This document shows positions 22,931 through 36,800 of a stretch of DNA of 64,000 nt, piece by piece. How positions within the stretch are numbered: position 1 is the first letter of the stretch; every line of letters begins with the position of its first letter. This DNA comes from Mytilus galloprovincialis. Its lineage: Eukaryota > Mollusca > Bivalvia > Mytilida > Mytilidae. The stretch covers positions 22,369,847 to 22,433,846 of the forward strand of contig NC_134851.1 of assembly GCF_965363235.1 (NCBI RefSeq), given 5' to 3'. The notes below the pieces were generated by a model, which worked only from the letters and a program-made list of their open reading frames with translations, was not told the origin of the DNA and made no database searches. Made by a program: the position numbers and the translations under genes.

Positions 22931-25900
22931 GTCTGCAGTAATATTTTAACATTATTCCATTATGATTATCATAAATCATTCGAGAAATCATTCATCAAAA
23001 TCATAACAGGCACAAATTAAAAAGAACTAAGACTTGTGGTCAAACAAAAGAAGGGAACAAGAATACAATCACATAAACATATTAAAACAGTAAACATTAC
23101 GCTATAGGAAACAAGAACTCTGTACAACAAAAACAGGGTTGAACTCTAGTGTTCAGGAAAGATAATAGATTTTGTCTTCAGTAATGCCAGATCAAAACTC
23201 CCTTGGATCACATTTGGTGCAAATCGGAAATACAGGGAAAAAACAAAAACGTTCAGGTATTTCAAATGAAATCTTTTATGGTTATACTCTTTACAAAGAA
23301 CAAAAATGTTAGCATTCACCTAAAAAAAATTGTACGTTTGTAAATGTTTGTAAAGCTGATTCAACCGTCAATTATTTACAGCAATTTCCTTGTATGCAGG
23401 CACCCTTATTGATACGAATTCAAGATCACATATATCTTTTAGATTTCACGAAATGAACAGATATATCAAAACCTTCAGATTATCCATTTGCAAAATTGTT
23501 AAAATGATTTTTGCACTTGCTTAAATTATTTCTGTTCTTCATTCTTGGGACTAATGCACTTACGCTTTTTGAGCAATACGAAATATAACGTAGAACATGA
23601 AACAATAGTTTTAATTTTCATGTTAATTTTGCTTTGAAGCAGATTCATATAAAAAAGAAGGTTTAATTGTCAAGTATAAAACAAACGAGAAAGTTAAATC
23701 TTTAGGTTAACACGAAGCATTCGATCATGAGCAAAATCAATATGTTATAGCAGTTTAAAACGGAACAGGCTGGACCAAATGTGAAACATTCTAAAAAAAA
23801 ACAGCTTAAATCGTTATTATGGGCATACAAATACTATGAAGATATCAATCACTACCACACGCAATAGAATACTCCTGGCTTTGGGCAGACACATGGAGAA
23901 TGTGGATGAGTTAAATTTGTATTGTTATACCGCTATGATAACTTATACCATGTTGATGCAATTTACTTATATTTTGCATTGTGACAGCAAAAGTGAAAGC
24001 TAACTCTAGGTCAATTCAATCATATAAACCATGTTTTTTTCTCAACTAGAGTATATATCACTTCCCTTTGCTCATAACTTACTATGACTTTTAATCACAG
24101 TTAAAATAATAAGACAATTTGGAGATTGATTATCTGATAAACATACATCATGGTCAATATCAAATGATTTTTATTGTGTAAGATGTTTTAACACATGAGG
24201 AGGGGATATCATGTCAAATAAAAGCTGCAGTAAACATAGGTCTTAGTGTAACTGCTTCAAAAACGATAATACGATTAGGTTCAAATTAACTGTATGAAAT
24301 TCGATAATACAGGACATTTAATCGCAATAGGTAAATGAATCACATTTTGAACATACATTAACTTGTTGCACTGTTACATAATCACTACAATTCTGAATTT
24401 AAAGGAAGAATAATACTGTCACAGTATTATTCGGTTTTTTGTTCTAAATTGTCTACAATATTGTTTTAACAGGATTTTTTTATAATGCTGTTTGTATTAG
24501 AATATAAGTACAGACAACTTTCAAATACTTTTTTTTTTCCTTTTTTTAATTGTTTTTCCTTTTTATCCAAATCGTTTAAAAGATATTATAGTTCCAACAT
24601 AGACGTTTGCTCAATTGGGTGGCGTTGGTTTATCGAAATGGGGATTTTATGAATTATTATGATGAATCATATTTTAATATGCATTGCCTACCACGACTTG
24701 TATTCATAATGATATCATTGTATTATTTGATTATTTTAATTCGTTCTAATAAATGAGTAAAAATACAAAGACAGTTTTCTTATCTATCAATTCCTCTCAT
24801 TTTATCCCTATTGACGTTTCTGATAAAACAGTAATTTCATAAAGGTGATCAAACTTGTGATTCTTATTTGTTTAATACCTCTTATGTAGTCATGACCTAG
24901 ACCACGCTAATTGTTTGCACTAAATTTACATTTGTGGTTTCTTTTATAGCAATGAAAATCTGTCTCAGTGATAACGGAACGGTTTTCAAGCAGAGCTATT
25001 GATATGTTATAACGTGAATAAACTTATACAATGACAGAAATCTTAATTCTCTACATTTATTTAAGATAAAAGAAATTACTAATGTCTGTCTTGTATCAGA
25101 TTAATGTATACTAATTGCTCCCCTGTTATTTTCTACTCTATTTGTACTCAAAATAGTGGTTTTCTCAGGAATCTTATAATCCTTAAGGTGACAGATATGA
25201 CCGTAAAGGAATTTGGATTTGTGTACTTATGAATGTGTCGATGCACATGGATTCTGAAAAGAAACATAAATGATATCTTCTAATCAATACCAATAACAAC
25301 CACATCTCTCTTAGGTATTCATCAAAGGTATGCACTAAAGCACGCCATCTTTTCACATGTAATAACATTACCTTAAATATGAAATACGAAAATTACAAAT
25401 ATCAGGTTAAAGTCAAAAAGCTTTTGTTGATATTTGTCAAGAACACGGTTTAACCTTAAAATAAGAGACAGATCATTATTATCTTTTTGGAAATACGTTG
25501 AAAATATTTAATCATGTTAATAGTTTGAAAAATAATATCTAAAAAGCATTGATGCAGAAACAATTTAATATATATCAAGAACCGAAGAAACAATTTAATA
25601 TATATCAAGAACCTATATATATCTATCAAAAACAAGAAATCGATTTCTAAATACATGATATATCAAGTTAGATATAAAATAAATATATTGATAAACCAAC
25701 CGCGTAAGAGGTTTGAGGTTAATATGCAGTTGTTCTGTATTCGTTTGAAGTGTTTTTGTTATATCAAATGTTTGGGGACTTTCCGTTTTGAATTTTCTTT
25801 AGCAATGTTTAGATAAGGAAATAAAAAAAAAACGACATGTAAAATATATAGTCGTATATCCGTCAAGTAGACGTTTTAGTATGCAGATGTAATCACAATA

Positions 25901-26461
25901 ATACTTTAACAGAAATATGAGGCAATCATTTATTGGTATGCATGACAATTTCCCGAGAGTAGCAAATGTGTTCAGTTTATATGCTGTTTCTGACAGATCC
26001 TTTGTAATCTCTGTTAAATTTATCCACAATATTTCTTAGCTAAGCTCATTTGCATCTGGTAATGACAACTTGCTATTACTGATAACCTTTTCTTGAACTG
26101 TTGATGTATGTTCTGGCTTTTTTGTTTATCAAACTATTATATTGAATAACGATCTGTTTTACTTAGACTGCAATTAGTATACCGATACTTGCTTCATATA
26201 CTATATAAAACAAACAAGCGTGTACAAAAAGGAAATCAAAGCTGTTCTAAACCATATTCGATACGATAGTGCTTTGAATGGTCTATTTATGAATCATTGT
26301 GATTTGGATACTTTTTCATTTTAATTACTGAAAAAGAAAAATCAATAGTTTCTTCTATTTAAACTTTATTCTGTGTACTTGAAATCGACTTTCAACAATG
26401 TTTCTGAATATTGAGCTTATAATGCACGTACGTATAGCATGCAAGATGCTGTAGAAGGATT
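22931..26461. other. 3.5 kb of AT-rich intergenic sequence
   Basis: No gene was recognised. Small structures are a perfect hairpin GAATAATACTGT-C-ACAGTATTATTC at about 24407-24431, and a 28-bp duplication GAAACAATTTAATATATATC at 25556-25613. A frame at 25799-26029 minus (MWINLTEITKDLSET...) is unsupported. Confidence 0.5.
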
Positions 26462-26841
26462 TCAAAAAAGGGTTGTTTTTTTAATTGTTTTTGACATCAG
26501 TATCTGGTCGGTAGAAACTTGCAAACAATCAATGATGGTTGAATCAATGCTTGTAGCAGTGAACTGTAATTCATAGTATATAGATCGAAATTCCGGCTGG
26601 ATATATTGGATTTGAGCAAACCTGTGTACATATTGAGGTGGTCTGCCCCTTTTATGGTTATATTGAGCTGATTCAGTTTGATTTATCTGTGTCAAAGGGG
26701 TAATTTTTCCTCGGATAACGTGCGATGGTTTGCAGCATGTATATAGTCGATTATGTTGATACAAGTAACATGGATTAATTTTGGTAAAGCGGCATTCACA
26801 GACATCATAGCACTAAACAACATTGTACGTTGTGACGCCAT
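26462..26841 (-). CDS. Possible small gene: 49-residue frame plus overlapping 100-residue frame
   Basis: On the minus strand AACAACATGGCG at 26841 is a good start context and opens MASQRTMLFSAMMSVNAALP onward, 49 residues ending LSEEKLPL before TGA at 26694-26692. A CCAAT-type box (GATTGGTTG) lies about 35 nt upstream. A second frame, 26764-26462, overlaps and continues downstream with ITPLTQINQTESAQYNHKRG and QPEFRSIYYELQFTATSID. The stretch looks less AT-driven than its surroundings. Either could be a real exon, or together they could be a gene with a shift. No family recognised. Confidence 0.25.
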
Positions 26842-26844
26842 GTT

Positions 26845-27619
26845 GTTCTTGTGGCTGTAGTCGTTTAACTAAGTTCAACCAATCAAAATGTTTTTAAAAA
26901 ATGTCCTGTGCCATGTCAGAAATGCATGTATGGCAGTTGTTATCAAAAAGTCCATTTCTATGTGATTTGGCGTTTGTTTTTGTTGCAGTTTAGTGTTTCT
27001 GTTCCCCTTTATAATCATTGTGTATCCCTCGGTTATTCCTTGAAACCGGATTTGTCTTCGCCGAATCGATTAATGACTATTGAACCGCCGTATACTGATG
27101 TTGCCTATATTTAATTTCACAGGTTTTTTTTTTTATCACAATTGTCATTTGGAATATATGAATATTATTTTTCTTTGCACGGAACACCAACATTCCCTTC
27201 CGTGTTTTGAAAATACATTTGACGAGATGCCTAACTGTCGAACAGTTTTTTTTTATGTTTTAAAGGAACCTTTAACATTAACACAATGAGCAAGTATTTT
27301 GATTTTGATAATTTAATTTGTTATGGTCAACTTTGTTTATCTGACCCTCATGCATCTATTTTTAATATATTTAGTTTAAAGAACTTGAATTTAAAACAAA
27401 TATATCATAGATGACATAATGTATTAGGAAATTAATATCGATCAACCATGGTCATTTTATAATGAACTGAATAAAAAGAATATTCTAGGAGTTGTTAAAG
27501 AACACCGAATAGTTTACTGCCCCACATAAACATTCTCTGTCATTTCCCTTTGGTAATTCCTGAAGATTACAGTTCAGAACATAAAACAAATTAAGTGAAC
27601 AAGATGTAGACAGGAACTA
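26845..27619. other. Intergenic, nothing recognised
   Basis: Two short plus-strand frames at 26908-27114 and 27080-27289 have no recognisable domain. No repeat match in the window. Confidence 0.5.
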
Positions 27620-27722
27620 AAATTGAGAATGGAAATGGGGAATGAGTCAAAGTGACAACAATCCGATTATAGAGCAGACAACAGCCGAAGGCCACCAATG
27701 GGTCTTGTATTGCCTTCAAAAT
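27620..27722 (-). repeat. CATTCTCAAT-type dispersed repeat
   Basis: ATTGAGAATGGAAATGGGGA, AGCAGACAACAGCCGAAGGC, CACCAATGGGTCTTG match 13510-13620. Confidence 0.85.
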
Positions 27723-29632
27723 GAAAGTGAAATTCTTGTGACTATTCTATAGTTAGAAAATTGGCGTATAGATAAATGTAAACAGTATATAATATAAAGT
27801 GGAAATCTGCGAAAAGGTTTTACAATGTGTGAAGTATTGTGTTTTAAGTTATTCAAGGTGTGATCGTCTTTTTCACATTTACAACTTTGGACAAATGTGT
27901 ATGTAATGTTTGTCCTGGCAAGTCTTTCTTTTATCAATTTGCATATTATGTATTTTGACTCAAACGTGTTGTATCAGTCAACTAGTTTGTGAATGTGGGT
28001 ATCAATTAGAAGATTCGATTCATTTTTTTCTTAGAATGTTCACTCTACATAAACTTTAGAAATCAGCTCTTTACAAACATTCAACACTTAGCTGATATCT
28101 CCATAGAACATATTTTATTTGAAACAGACGAAATTACTGTTGAACAAAACACAATCCTTTTCAGAAATGTACATAGTTATATACGCCATACAAAAAGATT
28201 CTTTGATTAATATTGGCAATTTGCTATATCTTAAAATGTACTCGTATCCAACTGTTATACTGTTCAAACATACTATATCTATTGTATATATTTTTCATAT
28301 TGTACTGAAATATATAATTGCTGTCATCTTGAAATTTTGTATATTGTACTCATATGGAGAGGATTATCTTAAGTTGTTATAACTTGTATCCAATCCTATT
28401 GTATAATTTATTTAGACAATAAAATATGTTTAAACTAAACTAGTATGTTTCAGGTTAGAAAATTGTAGGAGAATAAAGTTTGCTGTCCACAATTAACCCT
28501 ACTATTTTGTAAACCAAAAAAACAGTCGTAGAGAAATCGACATTTCTGTAATATGACCATCTGTAGTCTTTGGGTTTCATGTCGATGGATATTTATTCTT
28601 AGATAAAACGAAATGATAAATATATTGAGCCAATTTATTGTAAAATGTAGTGTTTGCATTTTTTGTAATTTAAAAATGTGATTTACTATATTATATCAAA
28701 TGTGAGAATTTGGGTTGAATTTGTCAGCTAATACCAATTTAAAAAAAAATCGGTATCTTAAAGAGACGATATACACCAATAAAATAAAAAATACGACGGA
28801 TGTTTATTTTTTTAAATGAAATGTGATCATGGTGTTCAAATAACCCCATTTAACAATTTATTGTAGGCGTTTATGCCTTTGTGACGATTTCAAATACATA
28901 CAAAACTGTTCCTATGTTCCTTAAATGAATTTAGATAAGATCTCGGTGAAATGTTAATATAAATAAATGGTGAATCACAGTTAGGTCTGTTATTTCAAAG
29001 AAAAGATTTCATTCCTGGGAATATAAAATATATGAATTAACGTCGTGTAATAGCTCTTCGCCTACATTTATTGAGGGGTTCGCGTGAACGGAATGATATG
29101 TTAGAAACTTTCTAACAAGATTAAAACATCAGTACTTATCGGATGTTTTCTTATAAAATGAAAGACGGTTTATGAAATACACGAATAGCTGTTGAGAAAG
29201 TTCAATTGATCAGACCTATCTAAATGATTTTTTGTCGAAAACCATGTTTTTGAAAGTACAGTTTAAAAAACGCTTGGCAATCGGTTTTTTCATTCACGAG
29301 GCATACTTCTTTGTAAGGGAAAAACATGCATACAAAACACAAAATGATAATAAACAAATGCTTGTATACATTTGTAGATCATTTGAAGTGTCGTTAGATG
29401 TCACACAATTTTAGAAAATTAAAATTTAAAACAGTTATCCACTTGGCTGATCTGGTTGCAGAAAATCAGAAATCCAAAATTTTTTAAATCATTGATTGAT
29501 ATATATGCGCCCTTCATGCTAGAAGATTGATACTCACAGGAAGTACACTTCACAATAAAACGTGATTCCATGTGCAAGTCCCTTTATGAAACGTGTTTCA
29601 ATTTGAGAAAAGAAAGTTTGAAAACAATTGAA
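27723..29632. other. Intergenic, nothing recognised
   Basis: No coding signal, repeat or structure stands out. Confidence 0.5.
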
Positions 29633-29916
29633 ACAAGAATGTGTCCCCAGTACAGGGATGCCAAATCCACACTATCATTTTCTATGTTTAGTGGACCGTG
29701 CAAATGGAGGGAAAACTCTAATTTGGTATTACAATTAGAAGGATCATATCAAAGGGAACATGTGTACTAAATTTCAAGTTGATTGTATTTCAACTTTATC
29801 AAAAACTACCTCGACCAAAAACTTTAACCTGAAGCGAGAAAGATGGACGAACGGAGAGACAAACAGACAGACGGATAGACGCACAGACTAGAAACGATAA
29901 TGCCCATAAATGGGGG
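29633..29916 (+). repeat. 280-bp dispersed repeat (ACAAGAATGTGTCCCCAGTA type)
   Basis: Second copy of the 11581-11860 family, same orientation, with the same module order. The tail is shorter (AATGCCCATAAATGGGGG). Confidence 0.85.
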
Positions 29917-31479
29917 AAAAATTATGCGAATCGGAAATTGATTTTTATAGTATTTGACCTTGAAACAAAATGAAAACGCAAACATGTTGATTCATAGCAG
30001 CCTTGGGGTTACATTTCATGATTGAAATATCAAACATGATTTTTAATCTGTTGTCGTATCTATAAAAGTAAATTATTGATATGTAATAGTCATAAATAAC
30101 TACTTTGTATTGTCAGAAGTTGTTTAGGCTATTGAATTTTCCTTTGTAAACTGAAATCAAACAACGTTTGTTAAAATGTATATCATTAACGCAGTGTTGA
30201 TCACATTGTTCAAAAAAGGGATCACATAAATGGCATATTTTCGTCAATGAACATGTCAACACAGTATGATGGAGCCTTGTACATGTAGCCTGTATTTTCG
30301 AATTCAATGCATCATGGTAAGAGACATGCTTATACAGATTGATTACCAAATTGCATTACATGTCCAGACAAAGATGAGCACTTGTTATTATCGAGTATTT
30401 TTGTTTGTAAATATGAAATAGTGTGTTTACTGCAAATTAAAATAGTAAATATAGAAACGAGTGAATTTAAAAATGAAGGAGAATTTAATAAATGGGATGC
30501 AAAAAAATAGGAAATAGTATGGAAATGGTTGAAAATCAATTTCGGCCGATGATGTTCTCAATTGTTATATTTATCACAGTAGTTGTATGACTGTTATAGT
30601 CTTCAGCCCGATTTGATTCCGACATCACAGAAGGTTGTTGAAAACTCGAGATGGTGGCCATGCGTGTAGTGCTGTAGTTTGTACATCTATTATGAATATT
30701 TGCATATATGCCGGCTATTTATAAATTGAGTTATATGTTCATGAAGAAACAGCAATTGAAATAAATAATATTCTGGATTTTAGCATTGATTTTGATGATA
30801 AACTGGTTTTAGATTATAAAAATATTCAGTTTTTCTTATTGTGTTCACTCTTTGAAGACTTTTTTTTATATCCCAAACAGACATCATTCTTATATACCAT
30901 TTGCAAGTCTTTAAACTGACCAAACTTTTTTCATCTCAAAAATAAAAAAAAACAGTATTGTACAGACAGATAATAAACTGTATCATGATTGTAATGTTTG
31001 TGCAGTCACAATACTATACAAATAATTTTTGAAATATGCCAAATTTTAGTTGAGGTTTTGTCATGTTTGTGTTCCAATATAAATATCTTTTGCTTAGGCT
31101 TATCACTTTAAAATGCAACTAATAATTTGTATTGCCGTAGTCGGGACAATTTAATTTTGAGTGCATTCAAAGTATTACATAACACATATGACGAAGGAAA
31201 TAAATCAAATAATTGAATCATGCGTTTCTTTTCATTTGTTTATATAATGTGTTGTGTGTCGACAGTTTGAAATTAAATGCAGGAATAATTGGCTAGAACC
31301 CTGAAGTTACAACCAATTTGATTTAAATTCAGTCAAGTCAAAGGATGAGATTGTTTCGGAAACATGCACATCATCAAAGGAAAAGTGCATCCTTTCATAA
31401 TGTGCAGATTTAGAAAATTATTGAAATAATTGAAATCATGTTGTTCTTCCCAAGTCGCCTTATAGTTAAAAGAAGGTTG
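29917..31479. other. Intergenic, with one short minus-strand frame
   Basis: At 30661-30536 minus, ATGGCCACCATC opens a 41-residue frame (MATISSFQQPSVMSESNRAE..., then NITIEN). It is preceded by TTTATAAATAG about 55 nt upstream and an ATGCAAAT octamer. No donor or continuation was found. Confidence 0.45.
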
Positions 31480-32166
31480 AAAATAGCCTCACAACGTCAT
31501 AGCATGAAACCAAGACAACGAAAAAACAAAAACAAGTCGATGAAAAAAAATGAACAATAGCGAAATACTGATAATGCGCAACACGAATCCCATACAAACG
31601 TAGGTACATGATTAATGGTTTGTTCTGACTATGTTTTTCATCTACATGTACCAGGTTTAAAACCTACTAAATTAACAGTAACAAATTCAAAATTTTCATA
31701 TTAAGCCATTTTTGATACTTTATACTTGGATCCTGGTTCATCAGCTTTCTGCTCAGACGTAAGTGACATTTTAGAGAGTTTAAGTAGCTGCTGCAACCTC
31801 TTGCAACCCGAATGAGTTGGAAATATATATCCCGTATGCAGATGAAGTTGATATATTGCTACTAAGGTTGGGGAAATTGATTATATCAAAATTAAAATCG
31901 TCCTTTGTCATAGATTCAGGTTCTGAAATATCAGCTTATGTCTAATTTGAGATATAAGTCTAAAGATGAGGCAGAGTAAGCCGTGTTTGTTATTTCTTCT
32001 TTAATTTCTTGTTCTTGAGGATACATTTGATTAGGGACTTTACTTTGTCATGCAACATGTAAGAAAAATTTGGATTGATTATGGAAAGAATATCATCAAC
32101 ATATCTGGTTGTGAAATTAAATGATCTGGCCTCTTTGATCTTTTTTGTTTTTGAAAAGCTTCTGGA
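31480..32166 (-). mobile_element. Decayed Penelope-like reverse transcriptase copy
   Basis: On the minus strand, SFNFTTRYVDDILSI near 32100 and DDFNFDIINFPNLSSNIS, then SAYGIYIS, near 31850 line up with FNSTFRYIDDVLSP and DDFSFPFVNFLFLSSNIPAA in the element at 46394-47068. AACACGAATCCCATACAAAC at about 31580 resembles its 3' tail. The copy is old and broken in many places. Confidence 0.75.
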
Positions 32167-32378
32167 TACTGTGTATTCATTATGTTTCGTTGAATAGCAA
32201 TTTTCATGTTTTTGTGGGTGCAAGTGAACCACGAATTCAAATGTTCAACGAATTACACATTTTCTATAGGCTTTGTATGCAAAGTTTGGCAAAACCACGA
32301 AATCGAATATCCACGAAAATGATGCTTTTCATCAATCCACGAAAATTGACACCTACGAAAATAAACGATTCCACAGTA
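32167..32378. mobile_element. 212-bp MITE with TACTGTG / CACAGTA ends
   Basis: It starts TACTGTGTATTCATTATGTT and ends AAATAAACGATTCCACAGTA. The interior has CCACGAA repeated on the right half and TTCGTTG on the left. It abuts the decayed reverse transcriptase copy exactly at 32166, so it probably inserted into it. TA at both ends suggests a TA target. Confidence 0.8.
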
Positions 32379-33448
32379 TTGTAGTTCCTTTTATGATACT
32401 GTCCATATTACACGTTAGTAGCCAGAAACCTTGTATTTAGGCTTATCTAATCCGGTTTGATAATAAGATGTAGATATTGTAAAGATTTCAAAGATCTGCA
32501 CCGAGATCTCCAATCATAATCTTCATAATTTTGCAGATATATCAAAACTAAAGAGGAACAAAACAGTTTACATTTGTTTACGTCAGGTTTTGTAATCAAC
32601 AATCTTTTGTTGTTAAGTAACACGTAATAAATTTGATAAAACATGAAAAATCTCCGAAGCATACGAGTTAATTTTTAACAATTTTTCACCAACTACCGAG
32701 GAACAAATGATAGACACCTATAGGTCAGACTAAGACCCTCTACAGTCAGCAAAAGTTACATGGTAAAGTATGTTTTGGACTGTAGGGAAGGTTTTGGAAA
32801 CTCTGATCAATGATTACATTTTATTTAATAGATTTATGTTTTCAATACAATTTTAACATGTTTAATAATATCAATTACAGTACACATGATTTATGATATG
32901 TTGTGAATTGTGAATCTTTAAAATGTTCAATATTTCTGTAATATTCAGTAGTACACACAATATATCCGGTTAAAACATGGAATGTATTTCATTGACATTT
33001 TGTACATTGATGTATAATGATTAAGCTTAAAGGTTGAAAATTGTAAAACTACTTGGTGTGTTTTGTTGATGGTGTTCCGGTGGAACGACATGGTGTATCA
33101 AAGTGGATATCTTTGTACATTTTACTTGTTTTTCTTCATTTTGAATAATTAATCTCCGGTAACTTACAGTGTTTCTTGCGTTTTCCTAAGGTTTGTTTTA
33201 CTTATAAAGTCGTAATAATCTCTTTAAGTTATCAAATGACCAATAACGTTCAGGTCATAATACCATTAAAGAAGTTGTTTTTTCACTATCGTCAGCATCT
33301 GCAGCTTTCGGCACTGTGAAGATATGTATAACGATAAAACATTGTTAGATGGGTAATCATCTAAGTCTTTAATTTTCTGAATGTATATACGAAAGATTGG
33401 TTTTAACCTGAATGTTCAGATATGAACTAATTTGAATAAGCTTATCTG
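32379..33448. other. Intergenic, nothing recognised
   Basis: AT-rich sequence between the MITE and the 3' end of the receptor gene. No gene seen. Confidence 0.5.
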
Positions 33449-33458
33449 TTTATTTATT
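33449..33458 (-). promoter_or_regulatory. Candidate polyadenylation signal of the GPCR gene
   Basis: On the minus strand the sequence reads AATAAATAAA about 220 nt after the receptor stop codon. It is the first canonical AATAAA I see downstream, so a 3' UTR of roughly 240 nt is plausible. Confidence 0.45.
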
Positions 33459-33674
33459 AGATAAGTATCATGTCAAAACTTAGATTTGAAATATTCCTTA
33501 TTTGATGATCAAGTACACCGATATCATGAAGATCACGAATGTGTTCAATACGCGTCCAATATTGATTTTTTTTTTAAATTTAATTTAACATCTAACATTT
33601 TTAGCTTCTCTTTTGATAGTCAAAGTCAACATCTCGTGCACTTGTCCAATAATATAACTTCTATGTTCCGATAG

Positions 33675-33883
33675 TCATGCTCGTGTCTCAACTGTCCGAG
33701 AGTATTTATATGAAACAGACGGTTTAAACATTCGGTGATTAAAAGACAAAAATATAATTGGATTCAAAACGCTGTTCAAGGGAGACAATGCAGTAAGAAT
33801 ATCAAACCATCCACCATAACCAATAGTTCCGTATAAGTTTAATAATCCTGCCAAAACGTATGGCATCCAGCAGAACATAAAAG
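33675..33883 (-). CDS. GPCR last exon: helices 6 and 7 and C-terminal tail
   Basis: The acceptor is CTTTGTAG. The exon completes Thr233 and continues FMFCWMPYVL (helix 6), a short outer loop with YGGW, helix 7 with LSPLNSVLNPIIF, and a tail of about 24 residues ending SRTVETRA before TGA. The short tail has no palmitoylation cysteine. It has a few Ser and Thr residues that could be phosphorylated. Confidence 0.92.
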
Positions 33884-36800
33884 CTACAAAGAAAAACCTT
33901 TATATTAGAATGATTTTATAGGTTATATAATTGAAAATGATCATTAACTTCATATATTTTTTCCCTAATATAACCTATACTCTTCTTCAAACAAAAACGC
34001 ATCCCGTCATGTCTTCATCTAAAATAAGTAACAAAATGCTTCATAGCTAATGAATTAAAAAAATATTTGCATGTGTTTGTACTTTTTGTGATTTTGCAAG
34101 GTGTCATGTATTTATTCATGATACAAAATATTTGCACTGATTTTTGTCTGTAATGCTTTGCTCGGTTTAATATTTAAATCTTTTATAAGTGGTTTGATAC
34201 TAGACTCTTTAACATTTATTTTACATTGATAATACTGTTTCTTCAAATAATTCTACGAAATTTAAAACAAAATGCGTTTCTTATAGCAATATACAGATGT
34301 ACAAAAACCAACTAGTATAATAACACTTTCTAGATCGTTATTATTTCAAAATGATGCGTTTGAGTTTAACATACATTTTAACTGTTGTTTCACGGACAAA
34401 GAAATTATGACAAACAAAGTATGCAATACTAAATTGATGTAAAACAGGCTTCCAATTAATATAATGTTCGATTTATGTTGTTTTAATGCAAACGTATTTG
34501 TAATAATGAGTACGTTGCTTAAGTGGGTTTTAAAATGTTTGTTTTACAATACATAAAATATGTATTTTGGAATATATATCTTTCATCGGTGTTATGGAGA
34601 ATGCATTTAATGTTCGTGTTATTACAAACGTGAAATATATCTTAATATTTTCCCGTGCAAACTGCCGAATAAACATTGTATTTTAACGTTTCTAAAGTAC
34701 CAGAAGAGGTGTAACTGATAAGTCTAGTATTTCCAAGCAGTAACATACATTGAAAGGAGACTGCTGCAAACCAAAAAACGTTAAGAGATATATTGATATT
34801 TATTTGCATCAGGTCGTAATCTATCCGACGCAGCTCATATTAAATAATATTCATGAGCATTACATGCATCATCAAATCCTTATGACAGTCTTTTTTTAAT
34901 TAAGAAAAACACATATAAAGGGGATATACCTTGGTGCAGGGAGATAACTCTTACATTCATTCATGCTTTCATAAATGTAATTTTTTAATCGTTGTATTTT
35001 AAGCTCTTACCTAAATATATTGATAATAATCTATGTAACCTAAAAGCTTAAAATATACATGATATATTTATAAAAAGGGTAAACACCAACGTACTGATGA
35101 TTTTTAGAATTTCCTCCCAAAACCTATGTATACCTCCTTAATTTATACTACAACGACTTGTTGTACTATGTGCAAAATACTCACTTATTCCGACTACAAA
35201 TGTAATGATCGTGCTCCTCCTATTTGCTTTTGTAAATGTTTTTGATGTTTGTGTTGATCTCAGTAAATCTGAAAAAGTATATATATTGAAAAAGAACGTC
35301 AAGTCAAATGCGTACGCTTTAAAAGTTTCAGACTAGGTTGCGCAGTAAAATGTGAAACACAGGCAAATACGAAATGTTCTTGATGTTTGTGTTGACTTGA
35401 GTAGATCTCCAATAGAATTTATATATTTTGTTCAATATAAAATGAATACGCTTTGAAACTATACACAGGGAATAGTTATGTCATTGACATTCATACCTTA
35501 TATCTCATTATATGTGTACTTGAGTTAGTAAAAAAGATTTGTCGTGTACTCTTTGAATATGTTGAATATCCAGATAATTGTCTCGTAACGGTTTAAAAGA
35601 TGTTAACCAAGATAAGCACATTTGACATATCATGTGCGTGCCACTAGTCGACTACCAGAAGAAGATAACTCAGACTACATCATTTACTTAGAGATCTCAC
35701 ACCTAATGTGTTGCATGGTATTTAAATTTGACAGCTCGTACCACGCATTATAAGAACTATTAAATGGGAAGATATTAATAAAATGTTACCTTGTTCTCTA
35801 AAACCATTGTGTTTTTGTCCTTTTAGGCGCTGACATAATAGGAACACGATCATTCCATAACATAGGAATATCAATACAGCGGGAATGAATAACAGAAGGA
35901 AGGCATTGGACACTATTACTACCTGAAAAAAGCATCAATATCAGAACAGTTAAAGATGACTAAAAAATAAATGCTATCAAATAATGGCGATACAATATCT
36001 TATTACAGGTGTGAGTTTTTAGGGTTTATTTTTCACTGTAAACATCAAGTGTATTTTAGCTCCAAGTATTTTATGTAAGAGAAATAAGCCGATAACAGTC
36101 CATTCTGTAAAATATTGGACAATATTATACAGAATGGACTGTTAGAGGCTTATATCTTACTTAAAACATTGTTTAACTTGTCGAAAAAGGTAAAATAAAA
36201 GAAAAAGTATAGCCCTTCCATGTGTTTTTTAAATGTTACCAAAACGTTATTTTGTCTAGATTTTCTTTTCAAAAAAGACTAACCCGTCACTTTTATAAAA
36301 CGATCGCTGCGAACAAAGTGCGAATCGGTAACATGATTGGTTTGTTTGATAGATAAAATGCGGTGGTGTCTTCCTTTATTCTGCTTCCCATATTCATCGT
36401 CGTTCATTCGGGAAGTGTTGCATTATATTCATGTTTAAGCAATATCTTAAAAAACAAAAATCAACGCCGAAACCTGAAAAATATAACAACTATTATAGTC
36501 CCCTAGTTCATGAAGGAAGTTCTAGATTCGCACTTTGTACACAGGATAAGATTTATGTTTTTCATGACCTTTGTATTGCGGCATGATCTATCACATTTTA
36601 GATGCATTACTTTATTGATTTTTTTAATCTTAATCGTAGTTGAAAATGATGTTAGGAAGAATAAGAGCAACATCAGAGATAAATTTTGATTACCTAAATA
36701 CGGACAAGGATAAATCTTTGGAAAAATGAAATTCATAATGGCAACAGAAACAAGACTTACAACGAGCATATGAAGACAGGTGTTTGTTGAACCATATCGA

